From positions 30,830,136 through 30,894,135 of the forward strand of contig NC_035177.2 in the NCBI RefSeq assembly GCF_001659605.2: 64,000 nt of DNA, in the 5' to 3' direction. Positions 40,320 through 52,526 of the stretch are shown piece after piece. The notes under the pieces were generated by a model, which worked only from the letters and a program-made list of their open reading frames with translations, was not told the DNA's origin and did not search any database. The DNA comes from Manihot esculenta. Taxonomy: Eukaryota > Streptophyta > Magnoliopsida > Malpighiales > Euphorbiaceae. The first letter of the stretch is position 1; each line of letters opens with the position of its first letter. The position numbers were made by a program, and so were the translations under genes.

Positions 40320-41405
40320 TGATGATCTGAGATCCAATAGAATAGGGTTTTACAAGGGTTTTGGTATTGAAGAATAAAGCTTGTCCATCTCTCTAGAGGG
40401 GTATCCCTTTTATCCTTTCTGTCTGCTTGCTGATGACGTACAACGGCTCTCCTATGATTGGGCCACGCGTCTCTGCCATACAGATATGGGCGTACGAGGA
40501 TATCAGGCGTCTGCTCCATGCGTAACGGCCTCTGATTCTCCCCCGTGCGTACGCTCGAGCGGATCTGCCAGGCTGTATGACGAGTCTCGTTCTGGATCCT
40601 GGGCTGGGTCGAGAGCTGGGCTGGACGCGGAACCCAGGAGGAGTAGGAATCCGTGGGGAGGTTATACGGGCTGGGCCGATCTCGATGAGGAAGAATCTGG
40701 TGGAGTCCAGCCTCAGGGGTCTGATGTTCTGGGCTTGTTTTGAGAGGGCGTGCGGGCCTTCCTTTCATGGGCCGTGGCCGTAATCTAGGCCCAGGAATGG
40801 GGGTAGGGAAATCCAGCGGTCATCAATTGCCCCTTCACCTTCTTGGCAGTTATTGCTCCGACTGCCGAGGGGGTGAATATCGAGAACCATTATGACCGCG
40901 CCTGTTCGAGTGTAAATGCCTTCATAACTCCCTTTCATCTTTTTGTCATTCCTTATTTCTTGAATCCTATCTGCCTCTTTCCCTTTCTGGCCTTTCCTTA
41001 CCTCTCAGATACTCTGCTCTTATTTACTTTCCTGTCATTATCGCCTGGACATGCTTCTTTTTTCCTTTTCCATGAATATCTTTTAAAGATCCTGACATCG
41101 TGGGCTTAGAGTCTAGAGTTACTTTGCGCTAAGACTTCAGATTTTGAGTATATATCAGTGTTGACTCCTCTTCACTTCTAGGCCCTTTGTCGGAGAAAAG
41201 GAGTCTTTCCTTCCAGCCCTCTGTCTGTTTCCTTCTTCCAGCGAGATTCTCCTATTTTTTCTGCAAAGGACCTATTTGACGCCTTCTTCAAACGGATTGA
41301 GGTGAGCTTGGGGCTTCATTGCTTTGTTGCCCCAGAGGTTTGCTCTAATCTTGCTTTCATGATCTTGACAAAAGATTATCCTGACTTATCTCTGTTTGAA
41401 ACTTT

Positions 41406-41870
41406 TTGGCAGTACCTGAGATAAAGATGGGTCAGTCCAAACCTCTTAAAAGTCTGATATTACCTCGAGGGAGTCTGAAGGTTTCCTCAGCGGTCCTCCT
41501 AGTAGGGCGGTTGATGGGTAGGGCCGTTTGGCAGGTCGTTGAAACTGTTTTACCCAGATCGTCTGGCTGGCCTCCTCCTCTGGTTGTTGTTCGAGCTCCA
41601 AAGAGGTTATGGGCTGTTGAGAGGTCTGCTTTGACTTTACCTTCCCCGATGCCCCTGTTGTCTGCTTTTGATATAAATGGAGGTGGCGAAAATGATCAAT
41701 TTATTGTCCCATTTGGTGTGGAGTACCTGTATTATGAGAGGCTGAGATCTGCTGCACTCAGTCAAGCTTCCGTCGATGCCTTCGAATATATGCTCTGTGA
41801 TCTTCTTGAAGCCGTAACTCGAAGACTTATGTTTTTCATGCGTGACATACGAACAACATATAATATCTGA
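41406..41870 (+). pseudogene. Open stretch in repeat copy 1, antisense-gene relic
   Basis: A 154-codon open stretch includes VPEIKMGQSKPLKSLILPRG and PMPLLSAFDINGGGENDQFI. It follows a plausible acceptor (TTTTTGGCAG). Its first residues and the acceptor resemble the second exon of the antisense gene at 46801 (SEVKMNDIKFPKNFVLSRD), so it may be a diverged, broken copy of that gene. No domain is recognised. Confidence 0.35.
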
Positions 41871-42324
41871 GCTTGTTCGTATGTACCGTGCATCACATTT
41901 GGGCAACCGAATGTTTACCTATAGGGGGACAGTGAGAAATGCTTATGGGAATCAACTTATTCAGTTCCCCTATAATAACGAAGCAGGGCTCGGCCGACCT
42001 ACGGAGCTCGTTTTCCGTATTCAAGAGTTCCTCTGTATCAAAAACTAGGATAGTGATAGGTGATAGTGATGTAAACGTAGACGATGTATCTGGTCATGTA
42101 AATCCTCTGAGGATAGCTTTTTATTCTGTAATGTGGGTATTCGTAACGTGCTGTAATGAAACTTTCGTTTTTTCGTTCATATCCGAACTGATCCTTCTTT
42201 ATTATGAATGAGATGTTGAGACTGTTGTCTTCGTGGTTTTTTCTGAGAAGTCTGCGATATTGTTTTTTCCTTCTTGCCTTTTAATTGATCCGACCTGGAA
42301 TCCACTTAGCCAGTCCCAGTTTTC

Positions 42325-42580
42325 AGTTTACTCTTTCCGAGCGGTACCAACTGATCTGCGAGCTCGGTTTCGGTTTACTCTATCCGAGCGAGACTAACCG
42401 ACCTGTGAGCTCGCTTTCGGTTTACTTTATCCAAGCGAGACTAACCGACCTGCGAGTTCTGCTTTTAATCAAGGGGTTGTGCTTCTGACCCATAACTTTC
42501 AATTTACTTTTTTCGAGCTGGACTAACCGACCTGTGAGCTTTTTCTTTTAATCAATGGGTTGAGCTTCTGACCCATAACT
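42325..42580. repeat. Degenerate minisatellite, unit about 55-60 bp (copy 1)
   Basis: Units like TCCGAGCGAGACTAACCGAC followed by CTGTGAGCTCG and TTTCGGTTTACT repeat four times with changes. The same type recurs at 45140-45440 in the second 2.8-kb copy, and a related CTATCCGAGCTGGGAGC-type repeat occurs at 58810-58880 nearer pol. Confidence 0.7.
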
Positions 42581-44170
42581 TTGTAAGATTCCGAAGTGTC
42601 TTCATCGCTTCGTTCTGGGCTCCTGGCCTTTGCTTAATGATGATCCTTCTTAGGTGATAGGCCGGTTTGACCTTTATCATGCTTCCCCCTGTTTGTCTCC
42701 TTGGGTCTTTCTATGACTTACTCTTTTTCCTTAGTTTTTACTGCCTGGGCGGTGATGATGTGCATTTTGCATGTCAGGTCATCCTGAGGGAGAGATTCGA
42801 CTGGAGCTTGGTTTCAAGGTTTTGACAACTTGAGTTTGTTTTATGCGAATAACGTGTGGGCCTTCGGCTGATGGGCTATTGTCGTGGGCCTGGCCCTTTG
42901 TAGGGGTGGAGAAGCCCAGCGGTCATCTCCCTGCCCCTTTACCTTCTCGTCGGTTATTATCTAACCGTTGAGAGGGTAAACTTCGAGAGCAATTAATGAT
43001 CGCGCCGCTCCAAGACAAAACTGCTCAGAACAACGTTTCATCTCATTATTGCCTTTCACTTCGAATTCTCCCTGTCTTCTGAAGAAACTCGCTCTCTTCT
43101 GCTCTCTGTTTTCCTGCAACTTCTTCTGTTTTTTCCATCCTGATGATCTGAGATCCAATAGAATAGGGTTTTACAAGGGTTTTTGTACTGAAAAATAATC
43201 TTAAAAAAACTTATGCTACCTGGGGAGGAAGCTCCCCTTTTATCCATTTCGCTTTGCTTACTGGTGACGTGTAAAGGCCTCTCCGTGATTGGGACACGCG
43301 GCTCTGACATACAGATTCGGGTGTACGAGGGTATCAGCCGCCTGCTCCATGCGTAACGGCCTCTGATTCTCCTCGTGCGTACGTTCAAGCGGATCTGCCA
43401 GGCTGTCTGAGTAGGGCTCTGGACACTGGGCTGGGCCGAGAGTTGGGCCGGACGCTGGGCCCAAGAGGAGAGGACCTGCTTCGCGTGGGCTGGGCCGACC
43501 TGAGTGAAGAAGCTTGATCGAGCCCGGCCTTGAAGGATGAATGAGTTGGGCCTTTGGCTGTGGTCAAGGCCCAGGACTGGGGTAAAGAAATCCAATGGTC
43601 ATCAATTGCCCCTTCACCTTCTCGGTAGTTATTGCTTTCAACTGCCGAGGGGGGGAATATCAAGAACCATTATGACCGCGTCTGTTCGTGTTCAGATGCC
43701 TTCATAACATCCTTTCATCTTTCTGTCGTTGCGCAGTTTTTGAATTTTATCTGCTTTTTCCCCTTTCTGGCTTTTCTCTATTCTCCGTGTCCTCTGTTAC
43801 CTTTGCTTTCTTGTCGTCATTATCTGGACATGTCCTTTCTTTCCTTTCCCATGAACATCTGTCATTGCTAGCTTAGAGTCTAATATAACTCTATCTTGTG
43901 CTAGGGCCTCAGACTTCCGGGTATATATCAACGCCAGCTTTTCTTCTTTCTCGAACCCTCTGTTGGAGTAAGGGGTTCTTCCGTTTCCAGTTTTCTGTCT
44001 GCTTCCTTCTTCCGACGAGATTGTCCTGTTTTATCTGCGAAGGATCCATTTGACGCCTTCTTCAAATGGCTGGAGGTGAGCTTGAGTTTGTATTGCTTTG
44101 TTACTCCATAGATTTGCTTTAATCTTGCCTTTATCATCTTGATAGAAAATTGTTCTGACTTGTCTCTATT

Positions 44171-44686
44171 TTGAAACTTTTTGCAGTACCTGAGATAAAA
44201 ATGGGTCAGCTCAAAATTTTTGAAAATTTGAGGTTACCTCTAAGGAGTCTGAGCGTTGTTTTGGAGGTCCTTCTGGTAGGGAGGTCGACGGTTGAGACCA
44301 TTCGGCAAGTCGTCGGAACTATTTCACCCAGGTCGTCTGGCCGGCCTCCTCCTTTGCTTGTTGTCCGGATTCCGAAGAGGTTCTGGGGTGTTGAGGGGTT
44401 TGCTCTAATTTTACCTTTCTTCGGGAGAGACAAGGAAATTTCCCCGATGCCCCTGTTATCTGCTTTTGATATAAATGGAAGTGGCGAAAATGCTCAACTT
44501 ATTGTTCCCTTTGGTGTGAAGTACCAGTATTATGCGAGGCTGAGATCTGCTGCACTCAGTCAAGTTTCTGGCGATACCTTCGAATGTATGCTCAGCGATC
44601 TCCTTGGAGCCGTAACTAGAAAGCCCGTGTTTTCATGGTACATACGGACAAGCTCGGATATTATATCCTATCCGTATGTATCGTGA
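44171..44686 (+). pseudogene. Open stretch in repeat copy 2, antisense-gene relic
   Basis: This is the copy-2 counterpart of 41406-41870, with VPEIKMGQLKIFENLRLPLR, PMPLLSAFDINGSGENAQLI and VPFGVKYQYYARLRSAALSQ. Both copies keep a similar reading frame in this part, though one differs by an insertion (FFGRDKEIS) and the tails shift frame. Function is unknown; it is probably not expressed as a gene. Confidence 0.35.
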
Positions 44687-44714
44687 ATCACATCTGGGCA
44701 ATCAGGGTGTCGAC

Positions 44715-44777
44715 CTATTATAGGGGAACAGTGAGAAATACTTATGGGAATCAACTTGTTCAATTCCCCTATAATAG
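44715..44777. repeat. Perfect 14-bp inverted repeat (hairpin)
   Basis: CTATTATAGGGGAA at 44715-44728 is the exact reverse complement of TTCCCCTATAATAG at 44764-44777, with a 35-base loop. The counterpart in copy 1 near 41918-41978 keeps an imperfect version, so the structure is shared by both repeat copies. Confidence 0.85.
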
Positions 44778-44895
44778 CGAGACAGATCTTGGCCTTTTCT
44801 GCCAAACTCACATTCCGAGCTGCGAGAGTTCCTCCGAGCTGAAGATTAGAGTAGTGAGGTAGGTGATGACGATGTAATCGTAGATGGTGAAGTAT

Positions 44896-45024
44896 CCGGA
44901 CATGTAAATCCTTTAAGGATAGTCTTCCATTCTGTAGGCCCGGACATGTAAATCCTTTAAGGATAGTCTTCCATTCTGTAGGCCCGGACATGTAAATCCT
45001 TTAAGAATAGTCTTCCATTCTGTA
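44896..45024. repeat. 44-bp tandem repeat, three copies
   Basis: CCGGACATGTAAATCCTTTA begins copies at 44896, 44940 and 44984; copies 1 and 2 are nearly identical and copy 3 has one change (AAGAATAG for AAGGATAG). Copy 1 of the 2.8-kb repeat has only one unit at the matching place (about 42093), so this is a later expansion. Confidence 0.9.
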
Positions 45025-45139
45025 ATGTACTTTTCTTTTAATGAAATTCTTGTTTTTCGTTCATACTTGAGCTTGTTCTTTTCTTTGTCGTGGATGGAGT
45101 ACTGATATTGCTTTCTTCATAGCCTTAGCCAACTAAATA

Positions 45140-45440
45140 TTGTTTTTTCCGAGCTGAACTGACCGTATTCGTGAGCTTTTGCTTTTGATTAATGATCTGA
45201 ACTCCGGATCCACTTAGCCAACTGAGCTTTCGCGTTACTCTTTCCGAGCTGGACTTACAGACCTGTGAGCTCTGTCTTTACTCGATGGGTTGAGCTTTGA
45301 ATCTCTTTAATCAGCTGAGCTTTTAAGTTACGTTTTTCGAACTGGACTGACTGACCTGTGAGCTCTATTTCGGTTTACTTTTTCCGAGCTAGAATGCCGA
45401 CCTGTGAGCTCTACTTTTATTTCATAAGTTGAACTCTGAG
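45140..45440. repeat. Degenerate minisatellite, unit about 55-60 bp (copy 2)
   Basis: This is the counterpart of 42325-42580, with units such as TTCCGAGCTGGACTTACAGA, then CCTGTGAGCTCTG. Units are more diverged here. Confidence 0.65.
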
Positions 45441-46017
45441 CCCTTAGCTCTGTATGTTTCCGAGGTGCCCTTGTTGCCTCCGATCTCGCAGCATTTGTTC
45501 AATAACAATCAAATCTTATAACTTTTTAAGTGATAAGCAGGTCTGACCTTTATCATGCTCCCACCTGTTTGTACTTTTGAGTCTTTTCATGAATTGCCCC
45601 TCTATTTCCTTGGTATTTACCGTGGAAGTGGTAAAGTGGTGAATCTTGCAGGTTGAGTTACTGTGACTGACGAGTTGGGCTTGTATTATGTAGATGGCAA
45701 ATGGGCTTATGTAGATGGGCTGTCATTGTGGACTTGGCCCTTGACGGGTGTGGAGAAGCCCAACGATCATCCTTTTGCCCCTTTACCTTCTCGCTGGTTA
45801 TTATAAACCGTTGAGAGGGTAAACTTCGAGAGTAATTAATGATCGCGCCGCTCCAAGACAAAACTGTTCAGATCAACGTTTCATCTCATTATTGCCTTTC
45901 ATTTCAAATTCCTTCTGTCTTCTGAAGAAACTAGCTCTTTTCTGCTCTCTGTCTCCCTGCAACTCCTTCTGCTTTTTTCACCTTATTGCATTTTCAGGTA
46001 CGCTTCCTTGTTCTTCC

Positions 46018-47561
46018 ATGGCCCTTTCAGAGCTTCCTGATGTTGTTAACATTGAGTCGCATATTATTCCTTCCAACATAACTAAGTATATTTCCCGGAG
46101 GCTCTTAGATACTCCTCTGTATCTGATTCGAGCGCCTCTTCCAAATGAAAGGATAGTCCTTCCTTACCCTCCCCCTTCGGGTTTGGTGGATCCCCAAGAG
46201 GGTCGTCGTATAGTGTTTTTCTTGAAGCAGAGAGAATTCGGTCTACCGTTTCCTTTTACCCCTTTCTTTATTGAGGTCTTTGAATATTTCGGGGTGACTC
46301 CTCGGATGTTATCCCCAAACTCCATTTTGTTCATGTCCTGTTTTGAGTCTATCTGCCTGGGTTGGGGTTTTACACCCACGGCCTGTCTGTTCGTTACTTT
46401 TTTCCGCCTGGTTAAGGCGATTCAAAACTTCTATTACTTTTCCCCCCGTAGGGGGTTATCTTTTCTCACAGGCTACAAGGATTCTATAAAGGGATGGGTA
46501 GAGAATTTCCTTGTGGCGGAGCTGAAATTAGGGTCCGCCAGAACGTGGGAGGTGGATCTAAGTTGGGGGGAGATCTTTCCGGGGTGCAACGAGTTGCCCC
46601 AATTGAGTCTTATTGAGCAGGTGGGGCTGCTTCGACTGAATTCTGTTGAGAAGAAGTATGACGTCGAGAAGTGTATGTTCGTGTCCAATCTTAGGGATAT
46701 CCGGGACATGGGTATAGTGCCTTGTCCAACTATTCTGTTTCTTCTTTGCCCGTAATATCAGAAGATATGCTGACTCTTTGTACTTTCGTGTTTTTTGTAG
46801 CTTCTGAGGTAAAGATGAATGACATCAAGTTTCCCAAGAACTTTGTCCTATCTCGGGACAATATGCATGCAATTTTCGACGCTTTTGGGGCTGGGCGTTC
46901 GGTAACTGAGATTGCTGCGGAGGTGGTTCAAGCTGCTTCCTCCAAGAAAGTTAGTCGACCTCCCGCCAAAGCTCCTTCTCGAGCTTCAAAGCCGAGCTCC
47001 CGCAGCACCAAGCCATCTAGCCGTGGTGGGTTGAGCTCAACTCTTAGGCCTGCTGAAGGGTCTAGGTCTGCCCCAGCCTCCTCAGAGGGCGTGAGAGGAA
47101 CTTCTCTTCCTATTGTGGAGCAGACCCCTATTGTTGAACAAGTGGAGCAGGGTATTACCCATTCTCCTGGAGGGGTGTCAGGGGGAAAATCTAAGTCCCC
47201 TGTTACTAAAGACAAGGAGGCCTCTGGGACAGGGCTGGAGATCGTCCTTATAGAGAACCCAATTCCAGAGGTTTCTACCCAGGATGCCTCTGCCCCTGTG
47301 AGGACTGAACCTGAGGGTTCTGAGGGCATTCCATCAAAGACCGGGAACAAGCGCCCATCCCCTCCTAGAACATCTGCCCCATCTCCTGCTCGGAAGAAAT
47401 CCAGGGCTGCCGCAGGAGCTTCTCCAGCTCTTCCTTCCATTGGGAAGGGGAAAAGTGTTGCTGCCGAGTCTCCGTTGTCTTCCTCTGACAACTCTCTGAA
47501 CGCGTCAGACATTACCTCCGAGTCTCCGACCAGTGCTGTCGCCGAATTTCTTAAGGAGCGA
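46018..47561 (+). CDS. Antisense gene of the Tat element, 5' part (Transposase_28-like)
   Basis: Exon A (46018-46711) starts MALSELPDVVNIESHIIP and encodes a globular domain with PNERIVLPYPPPSGLVD, FPFTPFFIEVFEYFGVTP and SCFESICLGWGFTPTACLF. This pattern matches the plant family annotated as putative gypsy-type transposon (Transposase_28), carried by Tat-like elements opposite to pol. After a short GT-AG intron (46712-46800), exon B encodes VKMNDIKFPKNFVLSRDN and then a Ser/Pro/Lys-rich low-complexity region. The exon is cut at 47561 by the 9.3-kb insertion at 47562-56894. The start follows a CT-rich leader. The protein's job in the element is unknown; a role in element regulation is speculation. 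Confidence 0.7.
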
Positions 47562-50038
47562 TGTAACGACCTGAAAATCCGGACCGCTACCGGCGCTAGG
47601 ATCCAGATCGGCATAAGGCCGCCGAGACCCGTAGCAAGCCTACTATGCATCCTGTACAGCTGGTATAATCCCAAACATGATCAAACATATCCATAAAACA
47701 TTTAAAACTTTACCTTTAACCAGTATGACCTGTGTATGCATTATGACTGAACTCATAGAACCCCTAGGGTCAGCATACTCTATGTCAAACTCGGTTCATC
47801 ACATGTAACAACATAAAATAAAACTCATGTACAAAGGGATTAACCAACTCGGGCCAAGCACAATACTATAACTCTGAACATATAACATAAGGTCATATTA
47901 CAATACAACTCTTTTTACAACAATACATAATCTTATATTACATTATGTCCACTACTATTCTATTACAAAAACACGACCATGGACGTAACCTGCTGATCTC
48001 CTGACTATCTCTGACCCTGCAAACCTGGGGTTAGGGGAGAGGGGTGAGCTAAAAAGCCCAGTGAGCAGAAACCATAAAGAAAACAATTCATTTTTTACAT
48101 ATGCTTTCATGAAATGCGCCACAACACAAATATATCACATCAAGGATGAATTTGTCACCACTAGCCCTCTACATATCATAACATGTCCAACTACACCAGG
48201 GGCGATTAGGCCTCACCTAGTGCTCGCTTACATAACTCATATCATAACATGTCCGACTACACCAGGGGCGATTAGGCCTCACCTAGTGTTCGCTTGCATA
48301 AACATAGTACCAGGGGCGACCTGGTCTTTTCATCTCATATCATATCATCATCATCATTATCATATACTATCATGGTGAGGGCTAGAGGATCATTCAATAT
48401 TCATCCACATCAACAACATAATATGCAATGCATCATATTCGTGAATACTAGTGCAGCACAACCTAATATATATATATCATGACATTTTATGATGCATGGA
48501 TCATGCTAAAACATTCGTTTAACTTTTAAAACATAAGGGTTAGTTCCACTCACTTGTGACTAGCTCAGGGCCGACTCTGAAACGGCTAACACTGGTGGCC
48601 TCCTCGTTCCCTCGGGTCCGATCCTACACAGGTGGACTCGAATGAGGTGCCAAACATACTCTAAACAACTCATAAACAACTCCCCAAAAACCCCCTAAAA
48701 CATCAAAGAAACATGCATACAGAATACTCAAGAAAAAGCTGGACAGGGCACTTTCGGCGGCACTTTCGGCGGCCGAAAGTCCCAGACAGAGACGAAAGTC
48801 AGGCAAGTTCGGCGGCACCTTCGGCGGCCGAACCCTCACTCCAGATACGAAAGTCAGGCACTTTCGGCGGCCGAACATTACCTTCGGCGGCCGAAAGTCT
48901 GCTTTCAAGCCAAAACTCAACTTTCGGGGGCAAGGTTAGGCGGCCAATCCCTGCATCCTCAGGCAGGTTCGGCGGCCGAAACCACCTTCGGCGGCCGAAC
49001 CTGAGTTCATCCAGAACTCAGCCTTTGTGCATTTCAAGCCTCCCAAACCTTCCAAACACCACAAAACAAGCATCCAACTTCTCAAACACATGCATACATC
49101 CTCAACCATGCACAAGGGAGCTCAAACAAGCTTAAACTCCCAAAAACAACATCTAAAGCATACATAGATAGTTTATGACCCACATAGGCCAAAACCATCA
49201 AAACAAACCAAACCTCACATACTCTCTCCCAATCATGCATACTCTCTCCCATATGCTCAAGGGGCTTGAAAACTAACTTAAACCCCAACACAAACATCAC
49301 ATGAACATACATTATCATACATTGGGCATAAAACCCACATAAACCCTAACATGCATATCTACCCATCAAAACCATCTTAAAACTTCATGAAACGTAAAGA
49401 AAAGCATAGATCCACACTTACCTCTTGAAGATCGAGGGTTGGTGCGACCCAAATCTTGAGATGTGGAGAACCCAAACTCTTAAAGTCTCCAAGCTCTCCA
49501 AACCTTGATCCAAGCTTTAAAACTCTTCAAAACAACCATATAGCTTATAAAACGTGAAGGATTTGAAGAAAAAGCAAGAAAACGACTAGAGGAGGACATG
49601 AACACACCTGAGCTCGAGAATGGGGAGAAAACTCGACCATTTTCGGTCTGAGGGGCTTTTATAGGTGGCCAGCCAAACCTCCTTCGGCGGCCTAACGTGC
49701 ATGCAAAACACCCCCATGTTCGGCGGCCGAACTTGAGGTTCGGCGGCCAAACCTGGTTTGTTCAACAAGGCTTTCGGAGGCCAAAAGCACTCCCGAAACC
49801 TTTTCATGTTCGGCGGCCGAACTTCACTTTCGGCGGCCGAACCTGGCAAAACCTCCTTGGTCTTTTCTTTTCCAAAACTCAAATCTTTTTCATTTAAAAC
49901 TATGAAATCAGTAAAAATCATTTTAGAAAACACATTTTACCCCTCTAGAAGACTCTGGCATCATCAACATTCCATATTCCAACGGAGATTCCGCCGGAAG
50001 GTAGGGATTCCGATGCCGGAATCTAGCCGGGTATTACA
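47562..50038 (-). repeat. 3' LTR of the nested element
   Basis: It is 2477 bp long and matches 54430-56894 apart from a 12-bp extra unit near 48755 and scattered substitutions. A TATAAAAG box on the minus strand lies at 49656-49663. Two clusters of TTCGGCGGCCGAA-type motifs lie at 48753-48995 and 49680-49850. Apparent open frames here are products of the repeats. Confidence 0.93.
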
Positions 50039-50040
50039 TT

Positions 50041-50054
50041 CTTCCCCCCTTTAA
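50041..50054 (-). other. Polypurine tract of the nested element
   Basis: The minus strand reads TTAAAGGGGGGAAG two bases before the 3' LTR. Position and composition fit the plus-strand primer of reverse transcription. Confidence 0.9.
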
Positions 50055-52526
50055 GAACATTCGTCCTCGAATGTTCAAACATCAAACATGTATCAAGCAT
50101 ACATCAACAAGCAAGCAACAAGCAAGCAAAACCTAAAAACCTCTCTTCTAAAAGAGAGACACGGTCATTGCTGGAGTATAAACTCTCGGTCTCCCTGGTG
50201 CACTTTTCATCTTAAGGTGATTCTAAGGGACTTTCACCATCGGAATTTCCCTGTTTCCACACTTTCTAACTTGTGTGTCTGCGGTCCGTACTAACTGTTC
50301 AACATAGGTGAGATCCTCTACGGTCCCCACCTCTGGTTCCTTTAAGAACCTCACTCGGACCCGACACGAACTCATATACCGTGGAAACATGGAAAAACGG
50401 ATGAAGCTCTTCCTTTGAAGTAGGTAAATCTGACTCGTGGGATACATTCCCAAATCCTTTGCAGGATTCCAAAGGGTCCAATGTATCTGAGAGCTAATTT
50501 ACCTTTCTGCCCATAACGAATCACCCTCTCTTTAAGAGACACCTCCAGCAACCCTCAACTTCCTCGAGAACCTCAACACGCTTCCGCTGCGCACTCTGAC
50601 AAAACTCTTCTTCCCTTCTGAAACTCTACATGCCTCTTGCGGACAACTTCATAACTCTCCTGCTGACTCACAGCAGTTCTGATTCTCTTCATTTTCTGAC
50701 TGTTGGCCTTCTTCTTACTGTACTAAGGGATGGGGTAAGCTGCCAAGTGGTTTTCGGTTGAGGGCATCTACCGAAATATCTGCCTCAGCCGAATATACCG
50801 AACCTTGAAGTCGCGAATACCACGCAGTTTTTACCCATCTACTATACCTCCTGTTCTTCTCCCTTGACTCAAGATGTATTGCAAGCTCTTTCGATCTGTA
50901 AGGATCTGTCCACATACCTTATACAGGTATCGCCTCCACATCTTGAGTGCAAGTATTACCATTGCCATCTCTGGATTGTGTGTAAGATGATTCAACTCAT
51001 GCTTCTTCAGCTACCTAGAAGCATAAGCAATCATTCTACCACTCGCATTAACACACAACCTAGTCCCACACGGGACGCATCACAGGACACTGTGAAATCT
51101 CCATCACTGGCGGACAGAGCTACCACTGGTGCTGACATCAACATTTCCTTTGGCTTTTCAAAGCCCTCATCACTCTGAGTAGACCACACACCCTCTGGTT
51201 CTTCTTGATCCATCTGGTCATAGGAGCGGCAACTCTAGAGAAGTTCTAGATGAACCTCCATTAGGTAACCTGCCCAACCCAAAAAGCTCTTGATCTTAGT
51301 CACTACAAGGGGCCTGGGCTAGTTAGCTACAACTTCAACTTTCTCAGGTCTACTTCACTTTTCTTTTCTCCGTCACACATGACCCAAGAAGGATATGCTC
51401 CTTGACCAGAACTCACATTGGAGAACTAGGCATCCAAGCCATGTTCTTTCAGGGTCTGCAATCCTGATTTCAGATGATGGGTATACTCTTCTGCATTTCT
51501 GGAACTCGCCGAGATACCGTCAATGAAGACAATAACGGAGTGATCCAGAAACCGACTAAAACTCTGCTTATGAGATCCATGAATGATGTAGGGGCGTTCA
51601 TTAACCCGAACGACATTCCTAGGAACTCATAGTGCCCATATCTGGTTCTAAACACTGCTCTCAGTACATCTTCTTCCTTGATCTTAACTGATGGTACCTA
51701 GACTTCAGATCTATCTTGGAAAGGCAACTAGCTCCTGCTAGCTGGCTTAAAATAGATCGTCGATCCTAGGTAACAAACACTTATTCTGGGTAGTGACTTT
51801 GTTCAACGACTTATAGTCGATACAAAGTCCTAGGGATCCATCCTTCAACCTCGTAACAACACTGGAACACCCCAAGGTGAAGTGCTCAGTTAGATGGGAA
51901 CCCTTGTCTACCAACTCTTACAACTGATCCTTATAACTCCTTTAACCCTGTTGATACCATCCTGTGGGGAGGGATAGAGATTGGTCCAATTCCATGAATT
52001 ACTTCTATTTTTAAACTCTATCTCCCTGACAGGTGATAGTCCTGGGAACTCGTCTGGGGAAACATCTAAACTCTCTAACAATGGGCACTGAGGCGGGCTC
52101 CCTGACCCGACTGCTATACTTTCTCTGAAGAGCTAGAATCCCTGACAACTTTTTTCTGAACAACCTACGAGCCTATAGGGTTGATACTGAACCTCTAGGT
52201 ATCCCTATCCTGTCCCCTCTAAGGACTACCTCTGATCCATCCTGACCTCTGAACCTGACTACCTTGTCTCTGCAGACTAGGTAGTACCACTAGTAGAAGA
52301 ACCAGTCCAACCCTAGAATGACGTCAAACAGTCAAATCTAGAACCACTAAGTCAGCTGGAAGGCATCTACTCACAACACATACTCTGACTATACCGGCAG
52401 ACTGACTCTGCCACAGATGGATCACACTTGGGTGCACTGACCCCAAGGGGATACTCTAACCCATAAGCTATCAACCCAACCTCACAAGGGCTCACAAGCA
52501 AACAAAGAAAAGAGAAACATCAGGGT
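50055..52526 (-). pseudogene. Broken pol of the nested element
   Basis: Relics are in the expected order but scattered over frames with stops. They are a protease end (FDVILGLDWFFY near 52320), RT motifs (IDYKSLNKVTTQNKCLLPRI near 51820, then FRTRYGHYEFLGMSFGLMNA at 51655-51596), RNase H (SCDASRVGLGCVLM near 51075) and the end of RNase H (DALNRKPLGSLPHPLVQ near 50760). The next relic is already the integrase C-terminal module (LKERVIRYGQKGKLALRYIG, near 50530-50470), so the zinc-binding and catalytic integrase core, about 1 kb, is missing. A tail near 50415-50225 resembles the linker before the element end. No working pol enzyme can be made from this copy. Confidence 0.85.

Larger units (their letters stand above)
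40320..43140. repeat. 2.8-kb direct repeat, copy 1 (possible LTR)
   Basis: It begins TGATGATCTGAGATCCAATA and ends in a CT-rich stretch (GTTTTTTCCATCC). Copy 2 follows directly at 43141 with the same start. Collinear markers across both copies include GTTTTACAAGGGTTTT, AGCGGATCTGCCAGGCTGT, TGCCGAGGGGG and GATCGCGCCGCTCCAAGACA. The copies start TG and have CA near the end, as LTRs do, but no primer site or clear polypurine tract adjoins them, so LTR identity is unproven. Confidence 0.65.
43141..45980. repeat. 2.8-kb direct repeat, copy 2 (possible LTR)
   Basis: It is homologous to 40320-43140 throughout, but clearly diverged, with small insertions including a 44-bp triplication. Its right end flows into the 5' leader of the antisense gene. 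Within each unit the first and last 300-400 bases also resemble each other (both have GAGAAGCCCAGCGGTCAT-like and ATGACCGCGCC/ATGATCGCGCC segments), suggesting an older internal duplication. Confidence 0.65.

Noticed and set aside
40310..40768. Minus- and plus-strand open frames at the starts of both 2.8-kb repeats (also 43056-43663)
   Set aside because: Frames overlap on both strands, are not conserved as protein between the two copies, and show no domain.
48753..48995. CRISPR-like array of short GC-rich repeats
   Set aside because: Plant LTR sequence; the spacing is irregular and the repeat is 13 bp, with no cas genes and no leader.
48713..49135. Open stretches in the LTRs (also 49586-50054, 55492-55991, 56442-57006) rich in RPPK/GGR/SAAE
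   Set aside because: They are translations of the repeated GC-rich LTR motif in several frames and on both strands, duplicated with the LTR; no domain.
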